The position numbers and the translations under genes are program-made. Below the pieces are notes generated by a model. That model was not told the origin of the DNA, searched no databases, and saw only the letters and a program-made list of their open reading frames with translations. Source: GCA-2687025 sp964473525 (GTDB taxonomy: Bacteria; Poribacteria; WGA-4E; GCA-2687025). From it: a stretch of DNA of 64,000 bases. Shown in pieces: positions 8,289 to 17,226 of the stretch; within the stretch, counting starts at the first letter, position 1; each line of letters opens with the position of its first letter. Where the stretch lies: the NCBI GenBank assembly GCA_964473525.1, contig CAYYPK010000012.1, positions 104,865-168,864 of the forward strand. Reading direction: 5' to 3'.

Positions 8289-10250
8289 CTACGCCGACAT
8301 GCCTTGTTTCACTGTTGGAAACAGGTCGATGTCCGTGTGTGGGATGAACAGGGAGCCCATGTATTCGTCCATGTACGCCGGCTCCGCGCAGAGCTCCATG
8401 TTCGTCATGCGGTCGGCTACGTCGCGCGCCCTCTCTCTCGCGTCGGCGGAAAGTAGCGCCGCCTTCGCGCCGGTGAGCGAACTGTTGCCGATGAAGCGGA
8501 ACCTATCAGCGGGAAGGTCCGGCAGGAGGCCGATCCAGACCGCGGCCTCGATGTCGAGGTAGTTCCCAAAGCCGCCGCCGATGTAGATGTTCGCGACGTC
8601 GTCGAAGGTGAGACCCATGGCGTCCACGAGCAGTTTCGCCGCCGCGTAGATGGCTCCCTTGGAGCGGAGCAGGTTCTCGATGTCGGACTGCGCGATCACG
8701 ATATCCGCGTCCGTGCCGGTTTCGTTCGCCCACGCGACGAACTCCGGCGCGCCGTCTCCTTGGCGCGTCCGCGCGGTCGGCAGGCTCGCGTCGATGGCTC
8801 CCTGACGGTCGATGACCCCCGCGCGGAACATCTCCGCCACCGCGTCGATGTACCCTGACCCGCAGATGCCGATAGGTGGCGCGTCGCCGACGGTCTCCAC
8901 CACCACTTCGTGGTCCGTTGGATCCACTGCGACCTTCTCTACCGCTCCCTGCATGGCGCGAATGCCGCAACGCATCCCGCCGCCTTCGAACGCCGGCCCT
9001 GCCGACGCTGAACAGCAGACGAGCCACTCGCGGTTGCCCAACACGATCTCGCCGTTCGTGCCGAGGTCGATCAGCATCGACGGTAGTTCCGCTTCGTCGA
9101 TGCCGCTCGCGATGACGCCCGCCGTGATGTCGCCGCCGACGTAGCTGGCCACACCCGGCAGGCAATCGACGCGGGCGAGTGGGTAAGTGGTCATCCCCAA
9201 CTCGCGCGATGACACGGCTGGGAAGGATGTGGCGGCGGGCACATAAGGCTCGCGACGGATGTAGTAAGGGTCGATGCCCAACAGCAGGTGCGCCATCGTC
9301 GTGTTGCCTGCGCAGCACACCTCGACGACGTCGTCTGCCGCGACGCCACACTCCGCGACGAGCGTGGCGAGCAATGTGTTGACGGTGTCGATCACGGCTC
9401 GCCCAAGCGCGTCGAGACCGCCGTCCCGTTCCGACTGCACAATCCTGCTGATGACGTCCTCGCCGTATGCCGCCTGGCGGTTTAGGGTCGCCTTCGTTCC
9501 GAGGGTGGCTCCGGTAGCGAGATCCACGAGCGACGCCGCGACCGTCGTCGTGCCGATGTCCACGGCGACGCCGTACGCGCGGTCGGATGTGTCGCCGGAT
9601 TCGACGCGCACGATCTCCGCCGCGCCGTCTCGCTGATCCAACGTGACGGTGACGCGCCAGGCGTCGTGTTGCTCGTCCTGCCGCGTGTCCTGTCGCAGCG
9701 TCCTGGCGAGCCCCTTGATCGACGCGAGACCCGCGCGGGCAGGCGCCCCGTCGAGGTGGCGTCGGACGGCATGTTCCAGGCGCGTGAGGTCGCTCATGTT
9801 GTCGTCGAGCGTGGGAGGGTTCAGGCGCAGGCAGGCTTTGGATGTCCGCGGGGAAATCTCGACGCGAGGGCTGGGAAGCCCGGCCGGATCCACCTTGCCT
9901 GCAACGGTCGGCGCGTCCGTGACGAGCCGTGACGAACCGTCGTCAGTGAGAATCTGCGCCCACTCCGCTCGGGAGTCGGCGGGTACCTCGACGACGATGT
10001 CGCCGCCCACCCTGGCGCCGCACGCCAGAACGTACCCCGCGCGCTCCTCCTCGTCGGTGAGTTCCGCAGTTGGCTGGTTGTCGACGGATCCCTCGCGCAG
10101 GATCACCTTGCACTTCCCGCACACCCCCTCGCCCGCGCAACTGTTGTACAGCGGCACGTCCGCAGCGATGGCTGCGGTGAGGAGGTCGGTTCCCGCCGGT
10201 ACGGCCACGTCCGTGCCGGTGGGCTGGAAGGTGACGCGGAATTCCCCCAT
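8289..10250 (-). CDS. acsV: Corrinoid protein reductive activator (RACo/AcsV)
   Basis: RACo reactivates the corrinoid Fe-S protein by ATP-driven reduction of inactive Co(II). This 653-residue protein has the expected order: an N-terminal [2Fe-2S] ferredoxin domain (CAGEGVCGKC with a later LACG), a linker region, and a C-terminal ASKHA ATPase domain with AVDIGTTTVAASLVDL, a LIDLGTNGEIVLG phosphate loop and a GGGFGNYLD adenosine motif. The length matches AcsV of acetogens. It lies between acsE and cooC, as is usual for these clusters. The ATG start has only a weak ribosome binding site, and a dispersed repeat sits just upstream. Confidence 0.92.
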   Translation of the reverse strand: MGEFRVTFQPTGTDVAVPAGTDLLTAAIAADVPLYNSCAGEGVCGKCKVILREGSVDNQPTAELTDEEERAGYVLACGARVGGDIVVEVPADSRAEWAQILTDDGSSRLVTDAPTVAGKVDPAGLPSPRVEISPRTSKACLRLNPPTLDDNMSDLTRLEHAVRRHLDGAPARAGLASIKGLARTLRQDTRQDEQHDAWRVTVTLDQRDGAAEIVRVESGDTSDRAYGVAVDIGTTTVAASLVDLATGATLGTKATLNRQAAYGEDVISRIVQSERDGGLDALGRAVIDTVNTLLATLVAECGVAADDVVEVCCAGNTTMAHLLLGIDPYYIRREPYVPAATSFPAVSSRELGMTTYPLARVDCLPGVASYVGGDITAGVIASGIDEAELPSMLIDLGTNGEIVLGNREWLVCCSASAGPAFEGGGMRCGIRAMQGAVEKVAVDPTDHEVVVETVGDAPPIGICGSGYIDAVAEMFRAGVIDRQGAIDASLPTARTRQGDGAPEFVAWANETGTDADIVIAQSDIENLLRSKGAIYAAAKLLVDAMGLTFDDVANIYIGGGFGNYLDIEAAVWIGLLPDLPADRFRFIGNSSLTGAKAALLSADARERARDVADRMTNMELCAEPAYMDEYMGSLFIPHTDIDLFPTVKQGMSA

Positions 10251-10302
10251 ATCTGGCGTCCTAGTGGTTGGCGGCAGCGCTTCCGTTGGCGTCCTGTTCC
10301 CG

Positions 10303-10336
10303 ACCCCATCCTAACCTTCCCCTGCGAGGGGAAGGG
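10303..10336. repeat. Dispersed CCCCATCC-AACC-TTCCCC hairpin repeat, copy 1
   Basis: The element contains a perfect 8-bp stem CCTTCCCC / GGGGAAGG with loop TGCGA, preceded by ACCCCATCCTAA. A near-identical copy is at 12717-12750, and a degenerate trace appears near 51427-51470. Sequences of this type are widespread intergenic palindromes in bacteria. Here it lies between acsE and acsV, where the RNA hairpin could affect stability or termination, although no T-run follows. Confidence 0.7.
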
Positions 10337-10391
10337 ATTTGTAGCGTGTTCGCCGACACGAGATGCGCGGCGGCGCCTCCGTGGCGCGCCG

Positions 10392-11270
10392 CTAGATGCT
10401 CAGCCACGAGTGCGAATACAGCGACTGACCCAGCAACACGCGCGTCGTCTTGGCGTAGTCGAGAAGCTCGGGCGACAGGCTGCTGTCGTCCACGTCCTCG
10501 CCGTCCATCACGGCGTGCACGACGGAAAGTACGTCCTCCCTCTCGCCCCGCGCGATGTCGGTCAGGTCCGTCTCCGCCGCGTTCACGATGGCCGAGTCCA
10601 GCCCGAACTTCATCAGCATCGCCATGTACGTCTGGTTGAGGATCGGCCGCAGATCCTCCGGCGCCCCGTTGGACACGTTGGACAAGCCGCACGTGACCTT
10701 CGCCCCCGGTATCAAGTCCTTCACCACCATCATGAAGCCGGTGCACCCCTGCACCTGGTCCTGCTGGCTAGTGACAGGTAGTACGATGGGGTCGAAGAAG
10801 GCGCGTTCCTCCGCGACGCCTTCTTCCGCCATGCGCATCTGCATCTCGGCGGCGAGCATGGCCCGCTCGTCGGCGTCGCGCGGGATGCCGTCCGTGCCGA
10901 TGAGCAGCGCGACGAAGTCCGCATCGTGCTTCGCGATGACCGGGAACAGCGCGTCCATGCGCTCCGGGCGGCAGGAGATCGAGTTGACGACCGCCGTGCC
11001 TTCGTGAACGGCGAGCCCCGCCTCAATCGCCTCGACGTTGCTTGTGTCCAAGAACAGCGGCAGACCGGTCTCCTGCTGAACGACCTCGACGATCCACGCC
11101 ATGAGTTCCGGGCCATCGCGCTTCGCGGGTCCAAGGTTGACGTCAAGGTAGTCCATGCCCGCCTTCGCCTGTGCCACGGCGACCTTGGCTATGGGCTTCG
11201 GATCGCGCTTTCGCATGGCGATCCGAAGCCGCTTCGTCATCACGTTGATGCTCTCACCGACCAGCAGCAT
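10392..11270 (-). CDS. acsE: Methyltetrahydrofolate:corrinoid/Fe-S protein methyltransferase
   Basis: AcsE moves the methyl group from methyl-THF to the cobalt of the corrinoid Fe-S protein. The 292-residue product is a pterin-binding TIM barrel: MLLVGESINVMTKR at the start, YLDVNLGPAKRDG (the conserved D-x-N pterin site), FLDTSNVEAIEAGL, VNSISC and the C-terminal CGLSNVSNG motif. Length is close to that of characterised AcsE (about 262) with a modest C-terminal extension. GGAGA six bases upstream supports the ATG. It is placed between acsC and acsV, consistent with its role. Confidence 0.93.
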   Translation of the reverse strand: MLLVGESINVMTKRLRIAMRKRDPKPIAKVAVAQAKAGMDYLDVNLGPAKRDGPELMAWIVEVVQQETGLPLFLDTSNVEAIEAGLAVHEGTAVVNSISCRPERMDALFPVIAKHDADFVALLIGTDGIPRDADERAMLAAEMQMRMAEEGVAEERAFFDPIVLPVTSQQDQVQGCTGFMMVVKDLIPGAKVTCGLSNVSNGAPEDLRPILNQTYMAMLMKFGLDSAIVNAAETDLTDIARGEREDVLSVVHAVMDGEDVDDSSLSPELLDYAKTTRVLLGQSLYSHSWLSI

Positions 11271-11319
11271 CGCTCGTCTCCTCGTCTTGCAGCTTCTGGT
11301 GTCCTCGGGCTCTCGGTGG

Positions 11320-12663
11320 CTACGCCTGCCACGAGCGCAAGAACGCCGGCAGCATGGACGCCTCGCGGGGGCCGACGACGATCTCCCAGTCGGGTAGCTC
11401 GTCCTCCAACTCTCCCGCGATCTGCGCGGCGTACCCCGGTATCACCAGCTTCCTATGGTTCACCTTCTGCTCGATGCCGCACTTCTTCACGAACGGCCCG
11501 ATCTCGTCTGGGACGAACTTGCCCGCCGCCCACGCCGTCATCACGGAGAGACCCTCCGTGTCCTTAATAAGCAGGTAGCTCGGCACCCGGCTCGTCTCGA
11601 TTTCGCCTGAGACGATGAAGTAGCTGAGCGAGAAGTTGGACGTTATCAGCACCGGAGCGTCCTCGCCGGGACCGGCGATCTCGTAGATGCCTTCGTCCGT
11701 GGCCATGGGCCGCTGCGGGTCGGTGAAGATGCTCAGACGCGCCAAGAGCAGAGGGAAGAGCGCCGCGCCGTCGAAGTCTGACAGCACGAGGATGCCCGCG
11801 TATTTCGCGACGAGAGCCGACGCGATCACCGCCTCCTGCACGGGGTCGTCCGTCATCTCGAAGGGCAGCGCTATCGTCGGGAAGCCGAGCGGCTTCGCTT
11901 TGCCCGAAAGCGCCGCCCGACGGATGCGGGCCTGATCTGCGAGCGCCGCGCCAAGGTCCGTCGGCGACGAGTCGATGACGATGTCCTTGAGACCCATCGC
12001 CGTGAGCTTCTCGGTGACCTCCGCCACTTCGTCCAGGCTGGATCCGCGCGCTGCGACCGGGCAGGCGTGCTCTTTCGCGAGCGCGCCGATGACCTCAACG
12101 TTGTCCGCGTCCGCGGCATAGATCAGCGGCTTCCCGCTCGCGCAGGCGTCGAGAGCCGCTGACAAGCACGCGTCGTCGGAGCTCATGAGGATCACGCTGT
12201 GTCCGGCGTCGACCACCTTGGCGGCGAGCGCGGCGAACGTCGCGACGTCTCCTCCTGTCTCCTTGACGGCGACCATGTCCGCGCGAAGCGTGAGTCCTAC
12301 GCGGTCGTACTGTAGCTCCTCCAGCTTTGCGAGACGTTCGCCGACCTCATCGCCGCTCATCGCGTCCGTCACAAGGATCGCGATGGGCGTCGGACTGACG
12401 AACGTCTTCTCGTGGCGGAACGCGACGGTCTCGCCTCCCGCCTTCGCCGCCGCGTCTCCCGTCCCAACCGTCACCGTGCGGATCGGTGGCTCCGACGCTT
12501 CGGAGAGGGACGCCGTCGCCTCGTCGGACACGTGTGGACAGAGCGACAGCTCCGTCTTGCCCTGCGCGAGGCTCATCGCGAACGCGAGGCACGTGGCGAA
12601 GCCACAGTCCTTGCAGTTCGTCTTGGGCAACTGTTTGAAGATCTCGATGCCGGAAACTGCCAT
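11320..12663 (-). CDS. acsC: Corrinoid/iron-sulfur protein large subunit (CFeSP gamma)
   Basis: AcsC carries the [4Fe-4S] cluster and, with AcsD, the corrinoid that shuttles the methyl group to acetyl-CoA synthase. The 447-residue protein begins MAVSGIEIFKQLPKTNC, with cluster cysteines at 17, 20, 25 and 42. The middle and C-terminal TIM-barrel and cobalamin-binding regions follow (for example DIVIDSSPTDLG and LITSNFSLSYFIVSGEIE). A longer open frame exists to 12930, but the added residues are the translation of two dispersed repeats (CHSEERSEEES and FPSQGKVGMGS), so I reject that extension and use the ATG at 12663. Confidence 0.94.
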   Translation of the reverse strand: MAVSGIEIFKQLPKTNCKDCGFATCLAFAMSLAQGKTELSLCPHVSDEATASLSEASEPPIRTVTVGTGDAAAKAGGETVAFRHEKTFVSPTPIAILVTDAMSGDEVGERLAKLEELQYDRVGLTLRADMVAVKETGGDVATFAALAAKVVDAGHSVILMSSDDACLSAALDACASGKPLIYAADADNVEVIGALAKEHACPVAARGSSLDEVAEVTEKLTAMGLKDIVIDSSPTDLGAALADQARIRRAALSGKAKPLGFPTIALPFEMTDDPVQEAVIASALVAKYAGILVLSDFDGAALFPLLLARLSIFTDPQRPMATDEGIYEIAGPGEDAPVLITSNFSLSYFIVSGEIETSRVPSYLLIKDTEGLSVMTAWAAGKFVPDEIGPFVKKCGIEQKVNHRKLVIPGYAAQIAGELEDELPDWEIVVGPREASMLPAFLRSWQA

Positions 12664-12716
12664 ACTAGATGCCCCCGGTCTCGTAGTGTTCGATTCGTGC
12701 TGTTCCGGCGCCCTGG

Positions 12717-12750
12717 ACCCCATCCCAACCTTCCCCTGCGAGGGGAAGGA
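12717..12750. repeat. Dispersed CCCCATCC-AACC-TTCCCC hairpin repeat, copy 2
   Basis: ACCCCATCCCAACC is followed by the 8-bp stem CCTTCCCC / GGGGAAGG, differing from copy 1 by very few bases. It lies in the 314-base gap between acsB and acsC, 70 bases from a copy of the other repeat family. Confidence 0.7.
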
Positions 12751-12820
12751 GTCCATACGCCGTAGGGTCGGTGTTCTCGCCAGGTGATGGCATTGGAGGC
12801 TGAGACCACTCCCGCCAGTT

Positions 12821-12900
12821 GTCATCCTGAGCGAAGCGAAGGATCCCCCGAGCGAGTGGCCGCGCGGAGATTCTTCCTCGCTTCGCTCCTCAGAATGACA
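12821..12900. repeat. Dispersed inverted repeat, GTCATTCTGAGCGAAGCGAAGAATCT type, copy 2
   Basis: The left arm at 12821-12844 and right arm at 12869-12900 are inverted copies of GTCATYCTGAGCGAAGCGAAGRAT. It is the same family as 6599-6678. It sits between acsB and acsC inside the operon, so the transcript would carry a long hairpin here. Such hairpins can set different mRNA amounts for flanking genes, but this is not shown. Confidence 0.75.
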
Positions 12901-12977
12901 GACGTGCGCAATGCCCGCAGGCGAAGCCATAGCCTGTTAAGAACACCACAGTACCCAAGCCCTGGTAGCTCCCTCTG

Positions 12978-15182
12978 CTAGAGGATGGAGTCCATCGCGA
13001 GGGCAGGATGGCCGACCTCGGTGAGGAAGGGGATGATGTCTTCCTCGGTGACGCCGATCGTCTCGTCCGCGATCATCTCGTAGAAGTTGGGGATCTCGAT
13101 TTCACGGGAGCGCTGCACGAGCCGGTCGTGTAGCTCTTCCTTCAGCATCTTCGGCATCCACACGAGGCGCGCGAACCCACCGTCGCCGGAGAGGAACTTG
13201 CGCTGGCAGATGTTGTATTTGCTGTGCCCGACGAACCCCGGCGTGCTGATGCCGCCGCCGATGGTTCCCGCCAGAGTGGTGAACTTCATGCCGCAGGGCG
13301 TCTCGCCGTCGTACTCGCGATTCACGGTCATCACGCCGTTGCAGAACGGAGCGATGGCGGCGATGCACTCGCAGCATCCACAGGTCGTCATGGGATCGTG
13401 GACGAGACTGTAGAAGTTGTAGTGGTCGATCTTGCCGCGCGACGCCTGTAGCACGAACTCGTTGACGCCTTCCCACTCGCCGAGCTCCGCGTTGAGTACG
13501 CGACCCTTCGGCACCGGCTGGTTCGGGCCTGTGGGGTTCACCTCGTTCGAGGCGCGGCAGTCGAGCCAGTTGTACGCGCCGCACAGTCCCGTGCGTTCGG
13601 GACTGATAACGCACACGTGGCTGGGCGCGAACGACTGACACAGCGTGCACGAGTAGAACATGTCCGTCGTCTCGTCGGTCATGCCCTCAATGCGCGCGTC
13701 GCGGATGGCGTACACCTTCCGCGCCTGCTCGGTTATCTCGAGCGCCTTCTCTGCCTCCGTGTAGATCTTCACCTGTACCTTGTCGAAGATGCGACCGAAG
13801 TCCTGGTGGAAGCGGGCGTGGACGATCTTGCCGAGGTCGCCCAGGCGGAAGCCCTTGTCGTAGGCGCTCTTGCTGATGCGGTACCACGCGATGTCGCGCT
13901 GACCGATGTGCATGACGCCCTGAGCGTAGTTCACGAGGTGGTGAATCTGCCGCTCGAGAATCGGCTCGAAGTCGTCCTGCATTCCACGGCCGGCGACCTC
14001 TGCCACGAGCGCCATGTCGAACCGGCTGCCCGGCTCGATGTCGTCCAGATCGGGGCCGATGACTTCGATGCGACCGTCCTCGACCTCGTCCATGGGCCTG
14101 GTGGTCGTGAACTCACACACCGTGTTCGTGCCGCCGCGGCACTCGGCGTACAGATCCTCGCGACGGACGCGCTCGCCCTCGAACGCGGCGCCGTAGGCAA
14201 CCGGTACGGGCACCTCGGAGACGGCGACCTTGAGACCGCGGACCTCGACCGCCCTGGCGACGATCTCGTCGTGAGGGACGTTCGACACGACGTGCTCGTA
14301 CGTGCATATCCCGGTCGGCAGCACCTCGGGGATGTCGGAGTCCGCGATGGTCGGGAAGCCCCAGTTGATGGCTCCCGCCGCGTTTGCGTACCACTCCTCG
14401 GTGACGTGCCCGAGCGCCATGACGAAGGCGAAGCAACGGTCCTTGTTGTAGATGAGTATCTTGCGATAGTCGCCCGGCTCGATGCCGCCGAAGGACATCG
14501 CTGCGCGCGTAGCGAACCCCATGGCGAAGACGGCAGCGGAGATGTCTGGTCCGAACGACACGAGGCGCGTCGGCCAGCCGATCTGCACGCCCGCCTCCAC
14601 GAGTTGATCGGAGAACCGTACGCCGTTGTTCTCGCCGCACATGAAGACGTACAGGTTCTTCTCCTGTAGCTCCTGCGCGATCTTGGCGGCGATCTCCGGG
14701 CTCGGCGCCGCGCCAGCGATGGCGGCGAAGCCAGGCGCCGTGCCGTCGACGAACTCAATGCCGCGCTTGCGGAGGATGATGTCGTCGGCGGCGCCCAACC
14801 ACAGGTTGCCGTCCCGCGGGTCCTCCTGCTGGGTGTAGGCGTCGGGGTCCTTGAGGTACTTGATCGACTCGCTGATTTCCTCAGCAAAGAGCGTTGCCAT
14901 GCCGGCGTCCAGCGCGGGGCCGAGGTACGGCAGATGCGTATTCTCGCTCACGGGAGGCGGCAGCAGGGAGTTCGTGCGCTTCAGCACCAGCTCCATGTCG
15001 CTCAGCTTCTCGACCTTCATTCCGAGCATGCCGTAGATGATGGGAAGGTAGTACGCCGTGTTGGGGAACCCGACCTCCTGGTTGAGCCCCCAGCGGTCCA
15101 CCGCTTCTTTCCAGTCGTTCTCGGCGCGCTCCACGATCGTGTGGGCGCCGCGTATCGCTGCCGAACAGATGATCTTGGACAT
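12978..15182 (-). CDS. acsB: Acetyl-CoA synthase (ACS/CODH beta-type subunit)
   Basis: AcsB joins the methyl group, CO and CoA to make acetyl-CoA at the nickel A-cluster. The 734-residue length matches the bacterial enzyme (about 730). A-cluster ligands are clear: CTLC, then a Cys 9 residues on and another 10 residues further (ending in RTGLC), the spacing known for the [4Fe-4S] part, followed by a C-G-C motif (TTCGCCECI) for the distal nickel. The N-terminal domain that contacts CODH is also present, so this is the full bacterial form, not the short archaeal one. GGGAGAG precedes the ATG. acsA lies 30 bases upstream. Confidence 0.96.
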   Translation of the reverse strand: MSKIICSAAIRGAHTIVERAENDWKEAVDRWGLNQEVGFPNTAYYLPIIYGMLGMKVEKLSDMELVLKRTNSLLPPPVSENTHLPYLGPALDAGMATLFAEEISESIKYLKDPDAYTQQEDPRDGNLWLGAADDIILRKRGIEFVDGTAPGFAAIAGAAPSPEIAAKIAQELQEKNLYVFMCGENNGVRFSDQLVEAGVQIGWPTRLVSFGPDISAAVFAMGFATRAAMSFGGIEPGDYRKILIYNKDRCFAFVMALGHVTEEWYANAAGAINWGFPTIADSDIPEVLPTGICTYEHVVSNVPHDEIVARAVEVRGLKVAVSEVPVPVAYGAAFEGERVRREDLYAECRGGTNTVCEFTTTRPMDEVEDGRIEVIGPDLDDIEPGSRFDMALVAEVAGRGMQDDFEPILERQIHHLVNYAQGVMHIGQRDIAWYRISKSAYDKGFRLGDLGKIVHARFHQDFGRIFDKVQVKIYTEAEKALEITEQARKVYAIRDARIEGMTDETTDMFYSCTLCQSFAPSHVCVISPERTGLCGAYNWLDCRASNEVNPTGPNQPVPKGRVLNAELGEWEGVNEFVLQASRGKIDHYNFYSLVHDPMTTCGCCECIAAIAPFCNGVMTVNREYDGETPCGMKFTTLAGTIGGGISTPGFVGHSKYNICQRKFLSGDGGFARLVWMPKMLKEELHDRLVQRSREIEIPNFYEMIADETIGVTEEDIIPFLTEVGHPALAMDSIL

Positions 15183-15212
15183 CGCTGTCTCTCCCTCGCG
15201 TCCGACTTCGCC

Positions 15213-17186
15213 TTAGACCGCGTCCAGGTCGCGTCGCATCTCCATGTCGAAGAGCACGCGCTCGCGGGCCTCGTCGAGGCCGAGGGCTTTCCTCTTCTCG
15301 TCGATGTGGTCGATCATGAGCTTCGCCATCTTGATGGGGTCCGGTTCGAACGCCCACTTGCCGCCGTAAGATTCGGAGATCTCGTCCATGAGCCACTCGG
15401 TGACTTCCGGGCTACCCTCTGTCGGCCACGTGACGCCGAAGACGGTGTAGACGCCTGAGGCGACGAAGTATTGGCCGATGGCTATGGCCTTCTCCGCCAT
15501 CCACTCGGGAGCCGCGCCCGCAACGGGCAGGTCGGAGAGGTCGTCGCCCAGGCCGCCCTCCTTCACCATCGCCGTTGCCGCCATGAGGATGCGGGAGTTG
15601 TCCACGCACGAACCCATGTGCAGGACGGGCGGAATCCCGACCGTCTCGCACACCTCGGTCAGTCCCGGCCCGGCGTGGAGGTGCGCCGCCTCCGGTGTCA
15701 TGAGCCCGAGCTTGGCGCACGCCATGGCGGAGCAACCCGTCTGGATGACCAGGACGTCGTTCTTGACGAGTTCCTTCACGAGGCGGGTGTGGACGTCCTC
15801 GTGCTTCACACGGGCGTTCGTGCAACCGACGACTCCGGCGACGCCGCGTATCCGCCCGTTGATGATGTTGTCGTTGAGCGGCTTGTACGACGCGCGGAAC
15901 AGCCCGCCGAGCAGGTAGCCGATCGTCTCGTGCGAGAACCCCGCGACGAGGTCGACGCTCTGGCTGGGGATGTTCACTTTGCTCTGCGCGCGGTTCGGGT
16001 AGTTGTCGATGGCGCGCCGGACGATCTCCTTCGCCGCCTCCAACGGGGCCGCGTCGTCCATCTCGATGTGGATGGCGCCGGGGAGCCGCGCCTTGTGCGA
16101 TACGGTCATCACCTCGGTGTGGTAGCAGTCCGCCACCTTCGGCAGCGATTGCATGATGCACTGCACGTCCACCACCATCGCTTCGACGGCGCCGGACACG
16201 ACGGCGAGTTCCTGCTGCAGCATGTTCCCCGCGAGCGGAACGCCGTGCCGCATGAGCACTTCGTTCGCCGAGCAGCAGATGCCGCTGAGGTTGATGCCTC
16301 CCGTCGCCCCGTTCGCGGCGGCGGCGGCGAGCAGCTCCTTGTCTTGCGACGCGACGACAAGCATCTCGGGTAACAGCGGCTCGTGACCGTGGACGACGAT
16401 GTTCACCGCGTCTTCGCGGAGGACGCCGAGGTTGACCTTGCCTGTGACGGGCACGGGCGTCCCGAGCATGATGTCCTGCAGCTCGGTGGCGAGCATGGAG
16501 CCGCCCCAGCCGTCTGCGAGCGCAGTGCGGGACGCCTGCTGGAACAGGTGCTTGTAGTCCAGGTCCACGCCCATGACGGTTCGGTGCAGGCATTCGACCA
16601 CTTCGCGGTCGATGGCGCGCGGCGCCGCGTTCTGTTCCTTCCAGACCTGCTGCCGCTTCAGTGGGGCGCGTTCCAGGAACCGCAGCGTGCCATCGGGCTT
16701 GCCGAACTCCTTGAGGGCCTCTTCGCCCAGCTCCAGGGCGATGTCGCGCGTCGCCCTTCCGTTGATTTCGATCCCGAAGTCGAGCGCGACCTGTATCAGC
16801 TTCTGCTCGTCCAGGATGCCGAAGTCCGAACCCTCGCCCTTGGCCGCTTCGATGAAAGTCTCGACCACCGTGCGGGCGTGGTCGCTGTGCGCCGACGTGC
16901 CAGCGGCGACCATGCGAACGAAGTTGCGGGCGGCGATCGTCTCGACCGTCGCGCCGCAGACGCCGCGGCGGTTATCCCTCTCCTCAGGCGTCTCCTCGCG
17001 TCGGCGAGGGGCGGGAAGCCTGCATGGACCCATCGAGCAGAGCTTGCAGCAGCTCCCCTCGGCTCCGATAGGGCAAGGACGCATGTCCGCCGCGCGGTCG
17101 AAGGCGGTCAGCACTCCGTCGTGCGTCGCCTTCTCAATCATCTCGTTGGTTGCGCCGTCTACGCTTCTTTCATCCATTTCCGACAT
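15213..17186 (-). CDS. acsA: Anaerobic Ni-Fe-S carbon monoxide dehydrogenase, catalytic subunit
   Basis: This CODH (AcsA/CooS) reduces CO2 to CO at the Ni-Fe-S C-cluster and passes CO to AcsB. The 657-residue protein carries the N-terminal B/D-cluster cysteines (RPCPIGAEGSCCKLC, then MGPCRL), an ICCSANE motif, a C-cluster HMGSCVDNSR site and GVVGCTNAR. An open frame continues upstream to 17246, but GGAGGA eight bases before the ATG at 17186 marks the true start (MSEMDERSVD). It lies between acsD and acsB in the operon and presumably forms the CODH/ACS complex with AcsB. Confidence 0.95.
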   Translation of the reverse strand: MSEMDERSVDGATNEMIEKATHDGVLTAFDRAADMRPCPIGAEGSCCKLCSMGPCRLPAPRRREETPEERDNRRGVCGATVETIAARNFVRMVAAGTSAHSDHARTVVETFIEAAKGEGSDFGILDEQKLIQVALDFGIEINGRATRDIALELGEEALKEFGKPDGTLRFLERAPLKRQQVWKEQNAAPRAIDREVVECLHRTVMGVDLDYKHLFQQASRTALADGWGGSMLATELQDIMLGTPVPVTGKVNLGVLREDAVNIVVHGHEPLLPEMLVVASQDKELLAAAAANGATGGINLSGICCSANEVLMRHGVPLAGNMLQQELAVVSGAVEAMVVDVQCIMQSLPKVADCYHTEVMTVSHKARLPGAIHIEMDDAAPLEAAKEIVRRAIDNYPNRAQSKVNIPSQSVDLVAGFSHETIGYLLGGLFRASYKPLNDNIINGRIRGVAGVVGCTNARVKHEDVHTRLVKELVKNDVLVIQTGCSAMACAKLGLMTPEAAHLHAGPGLTEVCETVGIPPVLHMGSCVDNSRILMAATAMVKEGGLGDDLSDLPVAGAAPEWMAEKAIAIGQYFVASGVYTVFGVTWPTEGSPEVTEWLMDEISESYGGKWAFEPDPIKMAKLMIDHIDEKRKALGLDEARERVLFDMEMRRDLDAV

Positions 17187-17226
17187 GCGTCCCGTCCTCC
17201 CTAAAGGCCGTCGCGGATTCGTTCCA

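Noticed and set aside
12664..12930. N-terminal extension of acsC by 89 residues
   Set aside because: The extra residues are translations of two dispersed palindromic repeats; AcsC homologues start at the MAVSGIEIFK-type sequence.
13617..14669. Long plus-strand open frame opposite acsB
   Set aside because: It is a shadow of acsB; low-complexity Val/Arg/Asp composition and no ribosome binding site.
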